Origin: Aphrocallistes beatrix
Taxonomy: Eukaryota; Porifera; Hexactinellida; Sceptrulophora; Aphrocallistidae
Direction of reading: 5' to 3'
Assembly (NCBI GenBank): GCA_963281255.1
Contig: OY725491.1
Coordinates: forward strand, 1,550,001 to 1,614,000
DNA: 64,000 nt
Within the stretch, counting starts at the first letter, position 1. Every line of letters starts with the position of its first letter. The notes under the pieces are model-generated. The model saw only the letters and a program-made list of their open reading frames with translations, made no database searches and was not told where the DNA came from. Below, piece by piece: positions 51,408 to 63,718 of the stretch. The position numbers and the translations under genes were made by a program.

Positions 51408-52313
51408 GTTCTGCGCCAAGTTAGAGCTCCTACTTGGCGAAACAAAGTTGGAATAATTTGTATTTTTTGAAATAGTTCCATTTAGCGCTGCGCAAAGTAG
51501 AAAATAGGAATATACGTATTTCATTCAAATACTGTTAAGGTGAACAAATTTTTGGATATATTTTTTGAAAATCATACAGCTAAAGTGTAGAGAAACGGAT
51601 GTACCATTATTTGGCAAATAGATTCCATTCATTCCATTGGTTGCCAAAATGATGTTACCAAAAAAATACAATTTAATTGACAGAATAAGATTACATCCGT
51701 CTCTACGGTGCTTTATTTTAATTATTTATTTACGCATTCAAAACTGCCCATCTTTGAGACTCAAATCAATTCTTTATTTCCATGTAAATATAATCCTGTG
51801 CAACCTAACATAGGTCATTGATCATTATATAAGATGGTGACTAATGACACAAAGTTGATAATGTCACTCTTAACAATAATTATTCGAGTTAAAAGGTTCA
51901 AACTGAGAAATTTCAGTGTATTACTAACGAATTTGAGATCAGGTATCAAGTATCTCTATGATTTGATTGCAAAGTCTGTCAAAAATAGGGCCATTTTAAT
52001 AATATTTATACATTTCTTGATTAACAAAATATGTTCCCACACTTTCCATATGCAACCGTTATAGACAGGTAGTGGCCGTTAGACGCAGTTTTAGGGTCAG
52101 TAAGGGACTCTACAAACGGGTGGCCGCTGGCCGCGTTGAGCAGGTGACCTCTATACACAGGTTCAATATTATGGAATCTCGGACGGGACTTTTCATTGGT
52201 GACCGCTATAGACAGGTGACCGTTATATAGAGTGGCCGTTATAGCAGGTTCGACTGTAAATGTAATTCCTACTTTGTTGCGCCAAGTAGGAATATTCTTA
52301 CTTGGCGCAGAAC
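51408..52313. mobile_element. element with GTTCTGCGCCAAGT inverted ends
   Basis: About 55 bp of inverted similarity at the ends (GTTCTGCGCCAAGT, TACTTGGCG, AACAAAGT). ATTAC is repeated at both borders (51403-51407, 52314-52318). Near its right end is a truncated GGCCGTTATA-family MITE (52054-52256). The 76-codon frame at 51834-52064 shows no transposase features. Confidence 0.75.
52054..52256. mobile_element. truncated pogo/Tigger-like MITE
   Basis: Matches the right half of 47368-47797, with the same GGTTCGACTG end next to TA. The left end is lost. Confidence 0.8.
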
Positions 52314-52370
52314 ATTACTACGACAGTAAGGCATGAAATCTGGATCTTGCTCTTAGAAGTGTATCTCCTT

Positions 52371-52659
52371 CAGGGGTGTAGTGCTCAAATTTCTTTTGGG
52401 GGAGCGCTTATAAAGGAATATATTAAGCAAAAATTGGTAGTCCCGCTTTTTCAGCCTACAGGTATAATACAAATATACGATGTCCCGCTAAAAGTACTAC
52501 TTATGTCCCGTTATTTTGCATGCAGAGGTTGGCATGTATGCTTTCAGTACATTATAAAACAGTCAACTCCGCAATCCATTCTTGCCAAACGATTCTATAG
52601 GTGATAACAATCGTCAAGTTAAAGTGAGGGAGCGCCGCTCCCCCTACACTACACCCCTG
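52371..52659. mobile_element. hAT-type MITE
   Basis: The ends are CAGGGGTGTAGTG and CACTACACCCCTG. The target duplication ATCTCCTT is at 52363-52370 and 52660-52667. Inside is a GTCCCGC/GGTTGGCATGTATG fragment of the CATACTT family (52437-52541). Confidence 0.92.
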
Positions 52660-52667
52660 ATCTCCTT

Positions 52668-53454
52668 TATTAAATGTGAAGCTATTATACTACGATTTTA
52701 GTCGAAACATAGGATATCCAGGCTTATCCCCTTCCCGTTCCGTCTAAGTTTTATTTACAAACAATTTTTCTGTGAAATACTACAATAAACAGCACATTTG
52801 CTTTGAAAAAATTAGCCATGCGCCCAAGTTCAATCAGTGCGTGTCCTAAAGTATTTTTAATATATCATTTTCCGGCATTAGAAAACTATTACTTATTCTG
52901 ATAGCTGAGGTTGTAGATATTTCGAATTTTAGTTCTTATTTTGAATTTTACTACTACATCAGCTCTCTTACAATCGAACCTCATTAATGACCAATTGACC
53001 ACTTAATAAGACGGGCATTTCCGCAGAATACCACCTGTCATTTTACAATATATGTTCCAAGCGATGATCATGCCCTGCGCCACGTAATATGATGTGTGGT
53101 CACCGACTAGCTTAGTGTGTGTATGGACACACAAAGACTATACAGTATCAGCTAACCTTGAATACAGTAAATTAACATAGGTATCTAAGCACCGCATCAT
53201 GTCCTGCCTTTGAGGCAGTCGGTGTTCGGACACCCAGGAAACCTTGTTGCGCCGACCCTGATGACCATATATATATTTTGCTACATAATGTGTAGCCTTG
53301 TGGATAGTTAATGAGATAGGTGATTGCAGAAAGAGAACCAGTATATTTAATTAATTGCTAAATTTACAGCCATTTCCTTGGTGCGAAAAGAGATCTAAGT
53401 CATGAATACCTGTAGAATACCATACATATTGAAAGGATTTAATTTAGTAATTAT
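52668..53454. other. intergenic DNA, nothing recognised
   Basis: No convincing gene or repeat. Confidence 0.45.
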
Positions 53455-53560
53455 TTGTATCCGCATGCGATACCCGCATGCGGATAGACGTATATCCGCA
53501 TGCGGATAAGCCTTATCCGCATACGGATGAACCTTATCCGCATGCGGATGAACGTATTTA
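53455..53560. repeat. tandem ATCCGCATGCGGAT palindromes
   Basis: About five copies spaced roughly 20 bp apart, each with a CCGCATGCGG core, next to another bZIP-family fragment. Confidence 0.9.
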
Positions 53561-53569
53561 ATATATGCA

Positions 53570-53722
53570 AATTTGGTGATTTTTCGTGCGATATCGATTA
53601 TAACAGTTGGACAGACGTATTTAGGGATGTTATCTCCCTTATAATTAATCAATGTGATTCTCCTGCGGACACAATGTGTCCGCCAGCCGCGCACGCAAGC
53701 AAGCAAGCGAAGCGCGCTTGTG
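53570..53722 (+). repeat. 3' part of the bZIP-motif/GC-module repeat
   Basis: From AATTTGGTGATTTTTCG through GATGTTATCTCCCTTATAAT to the GC end AAGCGAAGCGCGCTTGT. Confidence 0.8.
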
Positions 53723-54320
53723 ATTAGTATTTTACTTATTTTTATAATCATTATTGACAATAGTCACGCAGGAGCTCCCAAATTTAAACTTGCATTGGGG
53801 GTACCCCGCATCATTTTTGGAAAAGTTTGCTGTATATGCCCTATACCCAGGGGGGTAACCCCCCAGAAAAATTTTTAAATTTTAGGTGGTCAAATATCAA
53901 TGTACATCAATTCTTATCAAATCTCATACGGGATTTGAATTTCCTTCCTGTAACCTGATTACCACTTTGTGCTTCGCGCCAATTCATCACAAGCGTTTGC
54001 GAGTATATTTAGGTTTTAGTCAACATAGTGATAATGATACAATGTATGGCATTCTAATGAAAAATAATTCTGTACGGATTTTAGATGCCTATGAAATAGT
54101 AGCATACTCAAGTTTTCACCTCATTCGGATCTAAATGGAAACTCGAAGCTAATGTTGGAGTATTCGTCTCAAATAAAGGAATAATTGTTACACTTATGGG
54201 TTAATGTAAATCAGATCTGATGAAATCATTAAACACGGAATAATTGAATTGAAGAAATAAGTATCTTAGTAGATATCATTGGAATTGAGAAAATAAACTC
54301 ATATAATTGAGGGCTAAAGT
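53723..54320. other. intergenic DNA, nothing recognised
   Basis: Short frames such as 53886-54134 show no domain; a G-rich stretch lies at 53795-53870. Confidence 0.4.
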
Positions 54321-54324
54321 TCAC

Positions 54325-54436
54325 AAATCTGGGGGGCTAGGCCCAAATAGCTCCCCCGTAGATCAATTCGTAAAATTTTCAGGGGGGGGCCATGGCCCCC
54401 CTGGACCCCCCCTGTATCCGCCCCTGCCTATACCAC
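54325..54436. mobile_element. G-rich hAT-like fragment
   Basis: Right end CCTGTATCCGCCCCTG resembles common hAT MITE termini (CAGGGGCGGATACAGG inverted), and there is a GGGGGGGCCATGGCCCCCC palindrome. No target duplication was identified. Confidence 0.4.
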
Positions 54437-54781
54437 AACTAACAGTTGAGGACACAAGCAAAGCAACATTCTTGTACTTTCTTAGCAATAACAACAGAAA
54501 ATACTGAGCACTGTTTTTGGTCGCTTTGGGTTTAGTTGCTCATTTTAACAAACCACTGATGTATTCATATGTTAATCGTATGGGTTATTTGTCTCATTAT
54601 AATATACTATATACACAGTCTCTCTACAAAATAGGTCAGAGAGTCGAAACAAAGTGTCAAAACAAACCCCATATACTCTAGAAATTGGGAATATACTATG
54701 TGATATCGATTTTTCAGACGATTCTAAACTGAAATGAAAATGGTAAGAATAATCGGTATCCACTGCATTAAATAAGGACCA

Positions 54782-55170
54782 GGGGCCTTATTCACTAAGA
54801 AAACTTAAGATTTGCTTAACTTTATATAACTTTATATAGTGGAAATTTTGAAGAGTTGCATTACGATTTGGGTAAATAGATGTTCAATGATACCAATAGA
54901 AATATAAACTACCTAAATACTGGAAATATTCCAAGTCACTCTCGAAATATTCGTGATGTCATACTTAAGTATTATGATGTCATACTTAACTTAAAATATT
55001 ACGTAACTTTCTGAAAAGTTTAACAAATGAGTCAAAATTTGTCAAGCATTTCAATTGTACCACTTAAAATTAATAGAGTATCAATCTATTTGAATTCTTT
55101 AAAAATCTCTTCTAATTTTGAAGATTCAAAAGTTAAGCAAATCTTAAGTTTTCTTAGTGAATAAGGCCCC
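54782..55170. mobile_element. MITE with ~42-bp inverted ends (GGGGCCTTATTCACTAAG)
   Basis: Left GGGGCCTTATTCACTAAGAA and its exact inverted copy at the right end continue through AACTTAAGATTTGCTTAACT. No coding sequence. Confidence 0.9.
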
Positions 55171-55694
55171 AGGATTGCGGTATCACAATGTCTGACTATC
55201 TCAGATTTCCAAATTTTCTGAGGGGCTTGAAACTGGGGGGCGAAATGATAGTTTCGCTTCACCTGACTTGAGATGGGAGTCGATTGTCCCTCATGATGTC
55301 CTAGGATCGACTCCCTTGTCGACTAACCACTAGTGTAGGTTCATTAGAAACCAAGACAAGTGTAGAAAACGCAATGTGTCATCTATATATGCTATCAATA
55401 CTCGATTTCTCTTCATATATATGCTCCAAATTGATTGTAAAAAACTTCCTCCGCAGAATATTGAGCTCTGACATACCGAAATATTCTGTGAGCGGTTCGA
55501 GCAATTCGAATCTCAGACAATAATGTCAAATTACGTCAGAGTTATGATGTCATATCACCTTTTTATAAAAAATAGTGGGTTTTTTCATAATTGCGAGTAA
55601 AGGTTTCTTTAGATAATAGCACTAACTTGCTTTGATGTGGTAAATGTATAATTTTGGATTGTTTCCAGCCTTAGTATAAGCTAAATAGTCAACA

Positions 55695-56045
55695 AGGCTG
55701 GATTCGGTTAACCGGTTAACCGCCGTCAATCTCGGTTAACGTTTAAGAAAATATTCGATGGGTTAGCCGATCTGCTTTATTTTATAAATATTTACACTAA
55801 TTTCATTGTTTTTCAACTGAGATTCATGAATATTACTTTCAAAAATTTGGTAATACAGTATAATTCCTATTTTCTAAACATATAGTATATTTCGAGACCA
55901 CTGAAAATGATAAAATTTTAATACCAGGTTAAATATTAGTCCAAAATCCATATTTTTACTAACTAATATTGACATCGGTTAACCGGTTAACTGTCCTGGA
56001 GTAAACCAAATAGCCGAGTCCTAAAATCGGTCAATCAACCCCAGT
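55695..56045. mobile_element. possible MITE with CGGTTAACCGGTTAAC motifs
   Basis: The palindromic string TCGGTTAACCGGTTAAC occurs at 55706-55725 and again near 55975-55991, in what may be subterminal positions. The borders are not clear. Confidence 0.45.
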
Positions 56046-56619
56046 CCTGTAGTGAAATACAAAATGCAGCATAATTAGTATATTGATTCAGCATATATCA
56101 AAAATTAATAAACTATTCCGATATGAAAATGATGAAACTGAAGACATAATCATGTGTTGAGTTAACATTTTTGCTTCCTTGATTCACTCGAGCCATTAAA
56201 AAATATCCCATATGCAAAAAAAATAAAATAAATATTAAATATTCCTTAGGTAACTCTGCTTTCCCTAATGGTCATGTGGTCTATAACAAATATGATTATA
56301 ATTTTATTTATAAATATACAATATAGATTACAAATTAAAAATGCGTGCTTTCGGGAATTTTTTGTCGATTAAAGGTACTGCTAAGAACAACTAAAGCGAA
56401 GTATCGTGTTTTTCTGAGATTTGCTCCAATTCACATCATTGCGCTTACATTTATGTTAGGAAATCTAGGGAAGGATATCCCCCTGCTCTCCATAGATTTC
56501 CCCGTCCCATACCACCTTGATATTACGTCCATGTCGGAGTATCTCGTCCGTCCGTATGTATGTATGTATGTATGTATATTTTAACACCACCACTGCAAAG
56601 CTTTGTTTAAAGATATAAG

Positions 56620-57265
56620 TTAATTCTCAACGACTAATGTAGGTTTTTTCACTATGTATGATCCGATTTTCGCGCTTTAAAAGTAATACGTAATATGAAT
56701 ATTTTATGAGTTATTAACATATTGAAATATACATATTTTCGCACCTTTTGAAAAAGTTCTTATTTAATGCTAAAAGCGAGCTCTCAACGACTAATATAGA
56801 ACATTTTAATATGTAGATCCCGATTTTCACACTTTAAAAGTAATCATGTGAATAATATATGAGGTATTAGCATATGGATATATACATATTTTCACACCTT
56901 TCTAAAAAAATCTTATTTTGAGCTAAAAGCGAGTTCTCAACGACTAATATATGGCATTTTAATATGTAGATTCAGATTTTCACACTTTAAAAGTGACAAT
57001 ATGCGAATATTATGAGTTACAACATAAGTTTATATACATCTTTTCACACTTTTTAAAAAAATTTCATTTTGAGTTAAAAGCGAGTTCTCAACGGCTAATC
57101 TAAGGTATTTTAATATGTGGAATCCGATTTTCACATTTAAAAAGTAATAATGTGAATATTTTACGAGTTATTAGCATATGTATATATACGTATTTTACAT
57201 CTTTTGAAAAAATCTTCTTAGCGAGCTTTCGACGGCTATTATAGGGTATTTTAATATGTAGATTC
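56620..57265. repeat. five ~150-bp tandem repeats
   Basis: The phrase CTCAACGACTAAT (or CGACGGCTATT) recurs at about 56626, 56782, 56936, 57086 and 57228. Each is followed by TTTTAATATGTAGATTC, CACACTTTAAAAGT and TATATACATATTTTC. Left flank GTCCGTCCGTATGTATGTAT; right flank GCACTATCGGTCTGTCGACC, similar to 49243. Confidence 0.85.
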
Positions 57266-57761
57266 CAAATTTCACACTGAAATGCCCTAAAATGAGTATT
57301 TCCCGATAAATTCCGATATTCGCATTTATTGTTCCTTCGAGTCACTTTCTGGAGCTGCACTATCGGTCTGTCGACCGTCATTTTTTGGTATTAATATCTA
57401 AAACCGGAATATCTGTTAAGAAATCTTGTTTCTAATAATAATAATGACAACTTAAGTATACCCATGATATCTATTTCTAGCAACCAATTAATTTTGTCAA
57501 ATCAATTGAAATGAGCCAATAGTGTTAATTAAGCTTAATTATAAACATGTTAGTCAATTTATGAATGGGATTGGAATGTTTCTGGGTACAATATTAAGTT
57601 TAATAAAATCGTTGATTAGAATCCAATTTATTACAAAATTAAAAAGATGTCCTTGTTTCCCCTCGCTTATATACATACACGAGTATCATCATGACTTTCT
57701 ACATAGTCATCGCGATACAAAGTAAGCAGGGAATTATCTAGGAGCACGAGACACTCCTTTA

Positions 57762-57925
57762 GCAGGCCTCTCAACCAACTCTCACGATCTCGTCGTGTGT
57801 TACACGATTTCGGGTAAAATGTCACGATCTCACGACAAATCCCCCAAATCTCACGATTTGTATCAAATATCACGACGCTTCTATCAAATCTCACGATTTG
57901 CGAACTCTCTCAGGTTGAGAGCCCT
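57762..57925. mobile_element. MITE-like unit with CTCACGATTT repeats
   Basis: Inverted ends CAGGCCTCTCAACC and GGTTGAGAGCCCTG resemble hAT termini, with several TCTCACGATTTG blocks inside. No target duplication was found, so the right border may be wrong. Confidence 0.55.
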
Positions 57926-57929
57926 GCAG

Positions 57930-58933
57930 ATAGTGTGTATTTGACAAAGAATCATATAAATGTCTCAAGACAGAATTGTGAGATTTATGAAATATCACGG
58001 TTTCGAGCCCTCGCAGGTTGGGAGCTTTATGCATATGATTTTAAGCCCAATCAAGTTTAGGAGCAGAAAATTTTGGAATAGTCTCCTATACCATAATGTT
58101 ATTTATCGATTTGAAATTTTACGAGATTGAGATTAGGAGCATATCTCCGGCATTGTATAATATTCTGAAAGTGAGTATAGTCCAAAACAGTTATTGCTTA
58201 TTGCAATAAGTTTCGCTATCCATAATATAGTCATTTAGTACGCGTATCGCGGAGCCTTTGTGAGAATTCATGAACATAATTACAAACATAAGATGGAGGC
58301 AAACTGGTATATCAGATTATTGAAAGTTCTGGAGAGCTTGTCCCTAGAAAAAAACTTTTATAACATGAGCTCTATTTTAAACAAGTTTCAAAAATCAAGT
58401 AGATATATTTTAAAAAAGTCCTTCACAGACAGGATAGGAGTATGCTTCATCAATTTATTCAGGACCGAACATAGAACAATAAATTATGCCGAAAATAACT
58501 TATTTCAATCTCTATGAATTGAATTCTGCTTATTCAAGTAAACTTAAGGTGCTCAATTGTACAAAGATTTGGGAAAGCTAATTATCCCCATTCTGAATAA
58601 ATCTTGACTCGATTCATTGCAAGAATTTCATTGAGAACAGCGGCTTAAACTTTAAATTCCGTTCTACCAATGTACCATCTGAAAATTGGTGGCATAGATA
58701 CTTCAGTGATTCCACTATTTTATCCCAGATACCCAGCATTAGACAAGGGGTATCGAAAGCAAAATAAAAATTGAGCTGCTGAGTGCAGATAGATAGTGAG
58801 GCTTAGAAACATTTGTATTCAATATAATGTAAGTGGAAACGCCGAAAAAAATTATTAATCTACTAAAAAATTCCTGATCACTCCATGAATCCGCTCTCTA
58901 TTTATAGTATATTTATTGTAGTTTCCATTTCAA
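57930..58933. other. upstream region of channel F
   Basis: No promoter exon like those of A, B and E was found. The 85-codon frame at 58260-58517 has a non-ATG first codon and no known domain. TTTATTGTAG ending at 58921 could be a splice acceptor just before the ATG. Confidence 0.35.
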
Positions 58934-61303
58934 ATGTTTCAAAATTACTCAGATGATCAGATGTTACTTGATACATTCGAAATGAATGGCAATAGTGAAG
59001 CAAAGGGGAATACTACTAATTGCAACGTTTTGGATAAATCGGAGAGGAAGACAAAAAAGAGCGAAGTAACTATCGAGAGAGATAATGATTACTTGGCAGA
59101 TGAACTACACAAAGCAGCTGAACATGGAAACAAAGCAACAAATGGTCAAAGCAATGGAAAACATAGAGGATAACATCAATGCATTAAACGCTGAGGGATA
59201 TACTCCACTCCATTGCGCCATAAAGAATAAGCATATTCACACAGTACAATACTTGCTCGACAATAAAGCGGATGTCAACAAGATGGCAGATGATGGTAGG
59301 AATTCAGTCCATTTTGCATGTCAACACGCAGACATAGGTATACTCTACCTCTTAATTACAAGAGGAGGTGATGTCAATGCAAAGAATAGGGAAGGAAAGA
59401 CTCCCACAATGATCGCAGCAATGAAGGAAAAAGACGGTTGTATCAGCTTACTAGCAACTGCAGGTGCGAATCTGGATCAGAAAGATGATGAAGGACAGGT
59501 TCCATTAATAATCGCAGCTATCGATGGACACACTAATACTGTGAAACAGTTAATCACTAACGGAGCCTCATATGATGTCACAGATAAGTCAGGGCATAGT
59601 GCACTTGAAAGTGCTATCATTAAAAAACACGACGGAGCAGCAACCATTATGATCAGATTGGTACAACATGATTGGTATTTAAGCAAGTTGATAGAAGAAT
59701 CCAAGATAGACTTGTGCGAGATAGTTGAAAATAGCCTAAAAGAAACTCTGAAAGCATTGCTTGATCGTATGGTCATACGAAAAGATCTCCCAAATGCGAA
59801 AAGATCCCTCAAACCTTATGTTGTAGAAACAGGACATATAGACTTAGAAACAAAGAAAATCTCTGACAAAGTATACCAAAATAACAAAACATTTTTACTC
59901 AAACAAATAAGAGACCTTGAAGATGAAGATATTGCATACAATGGTACAATTCGGGTACTAGTAGATGAGAAAATGAGAAAATACGGATACGTATTTTTGG
60001 GGATCAAAATTTCGTTCAATATTCTCTTTCTACTAGCACTTGCATATTGCTTAATCCAAGCTTCTTATGAGAAATCCCCTAATAAATATAACACCAAAAA
60101 TCCACGGAACAACTTTCGAATATTTACAGAATTGTGTGTACTTTTATACTTGATATTCATCATAATCATTGAGGGAGTGGAATTATTTCGTGTAGCTAGG
60201 CTCACATTCAGTTACGCTAAAGAGAAAAAAAATGACAAAGGAAAAAATAAAAATTGTGAAGATGCACCCATTTCAAAAGTAGAAGAAATGAGAAAAAAAT
60301 TTAAAGACACAATTTTGATTCAAATATTCACTGACTACTTGACGAAACGAACTATTTAGATTTATTGTGCCTCTCTTCCCTAATAATCCTGATAATTCTC
60401 CGTCTCGCAAACCAACCCTCTGAATGGATTTTCGCTACTGTCACCTTTCTCGGGAATTCATTGAGAATCTTCAAGCTAATCACCCTCATACCATGGATTG
60501 GCCCATATGCTAATACATTTTATCAAATCTTGAAACGTGATGTCCCGCTATTTCTGACACTTTTCACTCTTTTTCTTCTCATATTCACCGGTACTTATTC
60601 CATTTCATTGCGTACTCCCTACACAGCTGAAGGATTCACAAATGCCTCTCTGATGCAAGATACCAAACGGAACAACGGCACTGACAATGGTATACAATGG
60701 GTGTTCGTATCTGGAGTGAGGGTACTCTTAGAAGGAAATGTATACGGAGACAACGATGATGATGTGTATGTATATAAACATCTGAACTGGTTAGCTGCAA
60801 TTCTCTACCTCACTTACATATTTTTAACTGCTGTTGTTTTCCTCAACATGTTTATCGCTCAGCTGTCAGCTACCTATGCGGAGGCAAAGGAAAATGCTGA
60901 ACGTGCGTATGCATGGTATAGGTTGAACTTCATTGTACAAATTAAGACAAGCTCTCTACTCTCACTCTGTTGGGACATCAAGCGTAAGATTATTCCTAAT
61001 AAAAAAAACACTAAAGAAACTAAAGAAATACATATCAATAAGGATGACTTATTTAAATATTACGGAGTACACACCATTAAAGATTTGAATACTAAATATT
61101 TCGCAGAGGATGTCGAAGTGAAAGCAATGCTCGCTTCAATTAAGAATCAGAAAATATTCGCTCAACAAACTTACGAAATGTTAAGATCTCATCAAAACAA
61201 AGCGCAATACGTGCAATCGCATGACAAAGGAAATGAGGAAATTAAAGAATTAAATAAGAAAATTGATACTCTGATGAAAATGATTGAAGAAAAAATTAAG
61301 TGA
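58934..61303 (+). pseudogene. ankyrin-repeat TRP-type channel F, two frameshifts
   Basis: A member closest to gene E, split over three frames. 58934-~59135 encodes an N-terminal extension ending ELHKAAEHGNK, matching LNRAAENGSR of E. The frame then shifts and 59085-60359 covers ankyrin repeats (EGYTPLHCAIKNKHIHTV), S1 and S2. It ends in a stop inside the sequence FTDYLTK where E has FTDYFSDYSNYLD. Homology resumes after 60340 in a third register (NYLDLL, then CLSSLIILIILRL) and runs to the normal stop through RTPYTAEGF, SGVRVLLEGNVY, FIAQLSATY and AYAWYRL. The pore-S6 loop has an acidic insertion (GDNDDD). Net, the second shift restores the first register. No splice sites explain either break well. 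Sequencing error is possible since the rest is well preserved. Confidence 0.8.
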
Positions 61304-61920
61304 ACTGAAAATGTGTATTGTCTCCATTTTAATTTGTGTGTAGATAGTAAGTAGTAGATAGTTTTGCATGTCCATGCTCTGTAGAAACCTGAGATAGGAA
61401 TCAAATCCAGGTGTAGAATGATCCATTATATTGTGATCACTATTCAAGTGTGTTATATTACTAATCTGCTGATCTTTTTCTCTACTGTATATTACATTTG
61501 TAATCATGTTTTTGATTTATTGTTCCCCTGAGTGCGTCTTCTAAGTATTTGTTACTTATCGTACGACATCTGTCCTTCAGCTAGCATAATTTTGAAAAAT
61601 CTGACGATCTAATTCGGACCAGAATTGGAATGTAGGGTATTTAATATGTACATGTGCATAGTATATGCTCCAAGTTGCGAACGAAGAGGGACAGAGTGGA
61701 TGTACAAAACTGTCCAGATCTAACTTTGACTTTGGCACAGTAAATGATAGATAAATATTAGATATAGCGTATGAGTTAGGGTCTTTCCTGCGTGATCACC
61801 TAAATTTATTTATGCCTAAGGTTATTTCATTTTAAAAGACTAATTTGTACACAGCTGTTATATAACTTATTTCAAAATAGGGTATGAGTAAAATGCTAAC
61901 AAAATATTATTCACATTCAA
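61304..61920. other. 3' flank of channel F
   Basis: AT-rich with short chance frames. No repeat recognised. Confidence 0.4.
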
Positions 61921-61923
61921 CTA

Positions 61924-62085
61924 CAGCATAACTCGTTAATACGAACACGGATGATAAGAAAAGAAATACATATTTTATACCCTATGGAGGAAAACTGCTG
62001 TAAATCACTCCGGTTAATGTGAATTCTGGATAATACAAACAAATTTCGACCGTCCCTGGGTGTTCGTATTAACGATATTCTACCG
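61924..62085. mobile_element. pogo/Tigger-like MITE
   Basis: The ends have CTCGTTAATACGAACAC and its inverted copy, with TA borders (61922-61923, 62086-62087). Confidence 0.7.
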
Positions 62086-62374
62086 TATAAACAACCTTAT
62101 TTTCAAACTTTTAGAATCTACGAGTATTACGTAGCTATTAGCATACTAGCGCGCTTCGCGGATTGTAAACACAAATTGACAATATAACTTGACTGCAAAT
62201 TAAGTCGAATTGGAGCTGTTACCAATTAGATAATTCGAGCTGTTAACAATATTTGGTCACTCTATAGTCTTGATATTTCGACCTCTGTTTATTACATGCT
62301 ACAGTCTTGGAAAAAGTTTTCATTCTTAATCCATTTTCGTCAACTGACTTATGTGAGGCCGGGTTTTGAAAAAG

Positions 62375-62505
62375 TTGGTCTCCAGGGCCAATTTACCTGA
62401 AAAAATGGTCCTCCTGTCCAATATTCCATGGAAAATTGGTCCATTGCAGGACCAAAGTTTTTCAGTATAGGACCAATTTTCCCGCGGACCAAAATTTTCG
62501 TGACA
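62375..62505. mobile_element. TGTCACGAAAATTTT family MITE, inverted copy
   Basis: Ends AAAATTTTCGTGACA. Contains TCCATGGAAAATTGGTCC as in 15123-15235 and 33388-33512. Confidence 0.7.
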
Positions 62506-62509
62506 GCCC

Positions 62510-63715
62510 TACCAATAACTTGTCGAAGGCTATTATCTTCTATTAGACATAATACGATTTGTCCAAAATGGCCCTACCAATCCTTAGTCCCAGGCCAAAG
62601 GTCCTACTAATCCTCATCCCGAGTCGACGCCCCTGATTGTCATTATTGCAAATTCAGTATCCAATTATATTTTAGGTGCAGGGAATTTATCACTACTCAT
62701 TGAGTTATGCAGTAGACTTGCTTGCATTTCAATATATATTGATGGTTATTGAGACTTTCAATGTGTTATTATAATTAAGTTCGTAGCCAATTATATATCA
62801 AATTATCAGCCTTGATTATTAATCAAATAATGAGATACCGTCCGCCCGCATTCTGACTGAAGGTCTTTTTGGAGCTGATACAAGTTTCCTATTAAAAGTG
62901 GCCTAATTATAGAATGTGGCGGATTTAAATGTCTACATATTGCTTAGGATAGTGCATCTTATACTCAACAATTTTGCTAATTTAATTGAAACTTTTACTC
63001 TTAGTTACAAGTAATAAGCTTTAGAATTGCATATTTTACTCTAGCAATTCGTATAAGGTATCCTCCATATCATGTGAAATGCAAAAGATGCAAGATGTGT
63101 AAAATGAGCTCGTGACTAGATAGGCTAATTCTTTAAGTCATTTGACCTCCATATAATTACAATGTACAAACGTATATTATAGAAACTGAATTTCATCAAT
63201 TTTGTCAACGAAACAAAAGTCTCCTACTCAATTGTCGCCTCAAAATTAACAAGATCAAGGCTCACAGGTATTTCATTTTATCTTAAGCTAGATTAGTGAG
63301 TCAGCGAGTCAATCTAATAATCTAAGTCTAAGAATAAGCTCCAAACAATCCCTCCCATGATATCGCTCAAGTCAATTGGTCCATTTCCACCTCCTTTTCG
63401 AAATCCAGAATCCATCACTATCGTATCTATACAATTAAAACTCGATTATATATCGTGAACACAGGACTGGTATCGAACTAAATATGCCGATCGACGAACC
63501 TATTTATTATTATTTATATGGGAAAGAATCAAGTGTTCCAAATACTTCTGTCCGGTTGGTGTAATAATGGGAAATCCCTGGATTCCAGGTTTGAATCAAG
63601 CCCAGGATCTCAGAGGGGGGCTAATATGGTATAAAATATTTGTCGTCGAAAATTCCGTTTACCATATTTCTGAAATAATTAATAATTCCATTAAAACTTG
63701 ATTTTGCATGGGAAC
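62510..63715. other. intergenic DNA, nothing firm
   Basis: At 63269/63270 the text CTCACAG|GTATTTC resembles the first-exon donors of the channel genes. A convincing TATA box is lacking, so a further channel gene downstream is only a guess. Confidence 0.3.
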
Positions 63716-63718
63716 GCG

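Noticed and set aside
55490..55530. tRNA-like GGTTCGAGCAATTCGAATCT
   Set aside because: No cloverleaf or acceptor stem could be formed around it.
60335..60370. Programmed frameshift or short intron in channel F
   Set aside because: No slippery heptamer is seen, and no GT-AG pair of reasonable size restores the frame; a frameshift mutation or sequence error is simpler.
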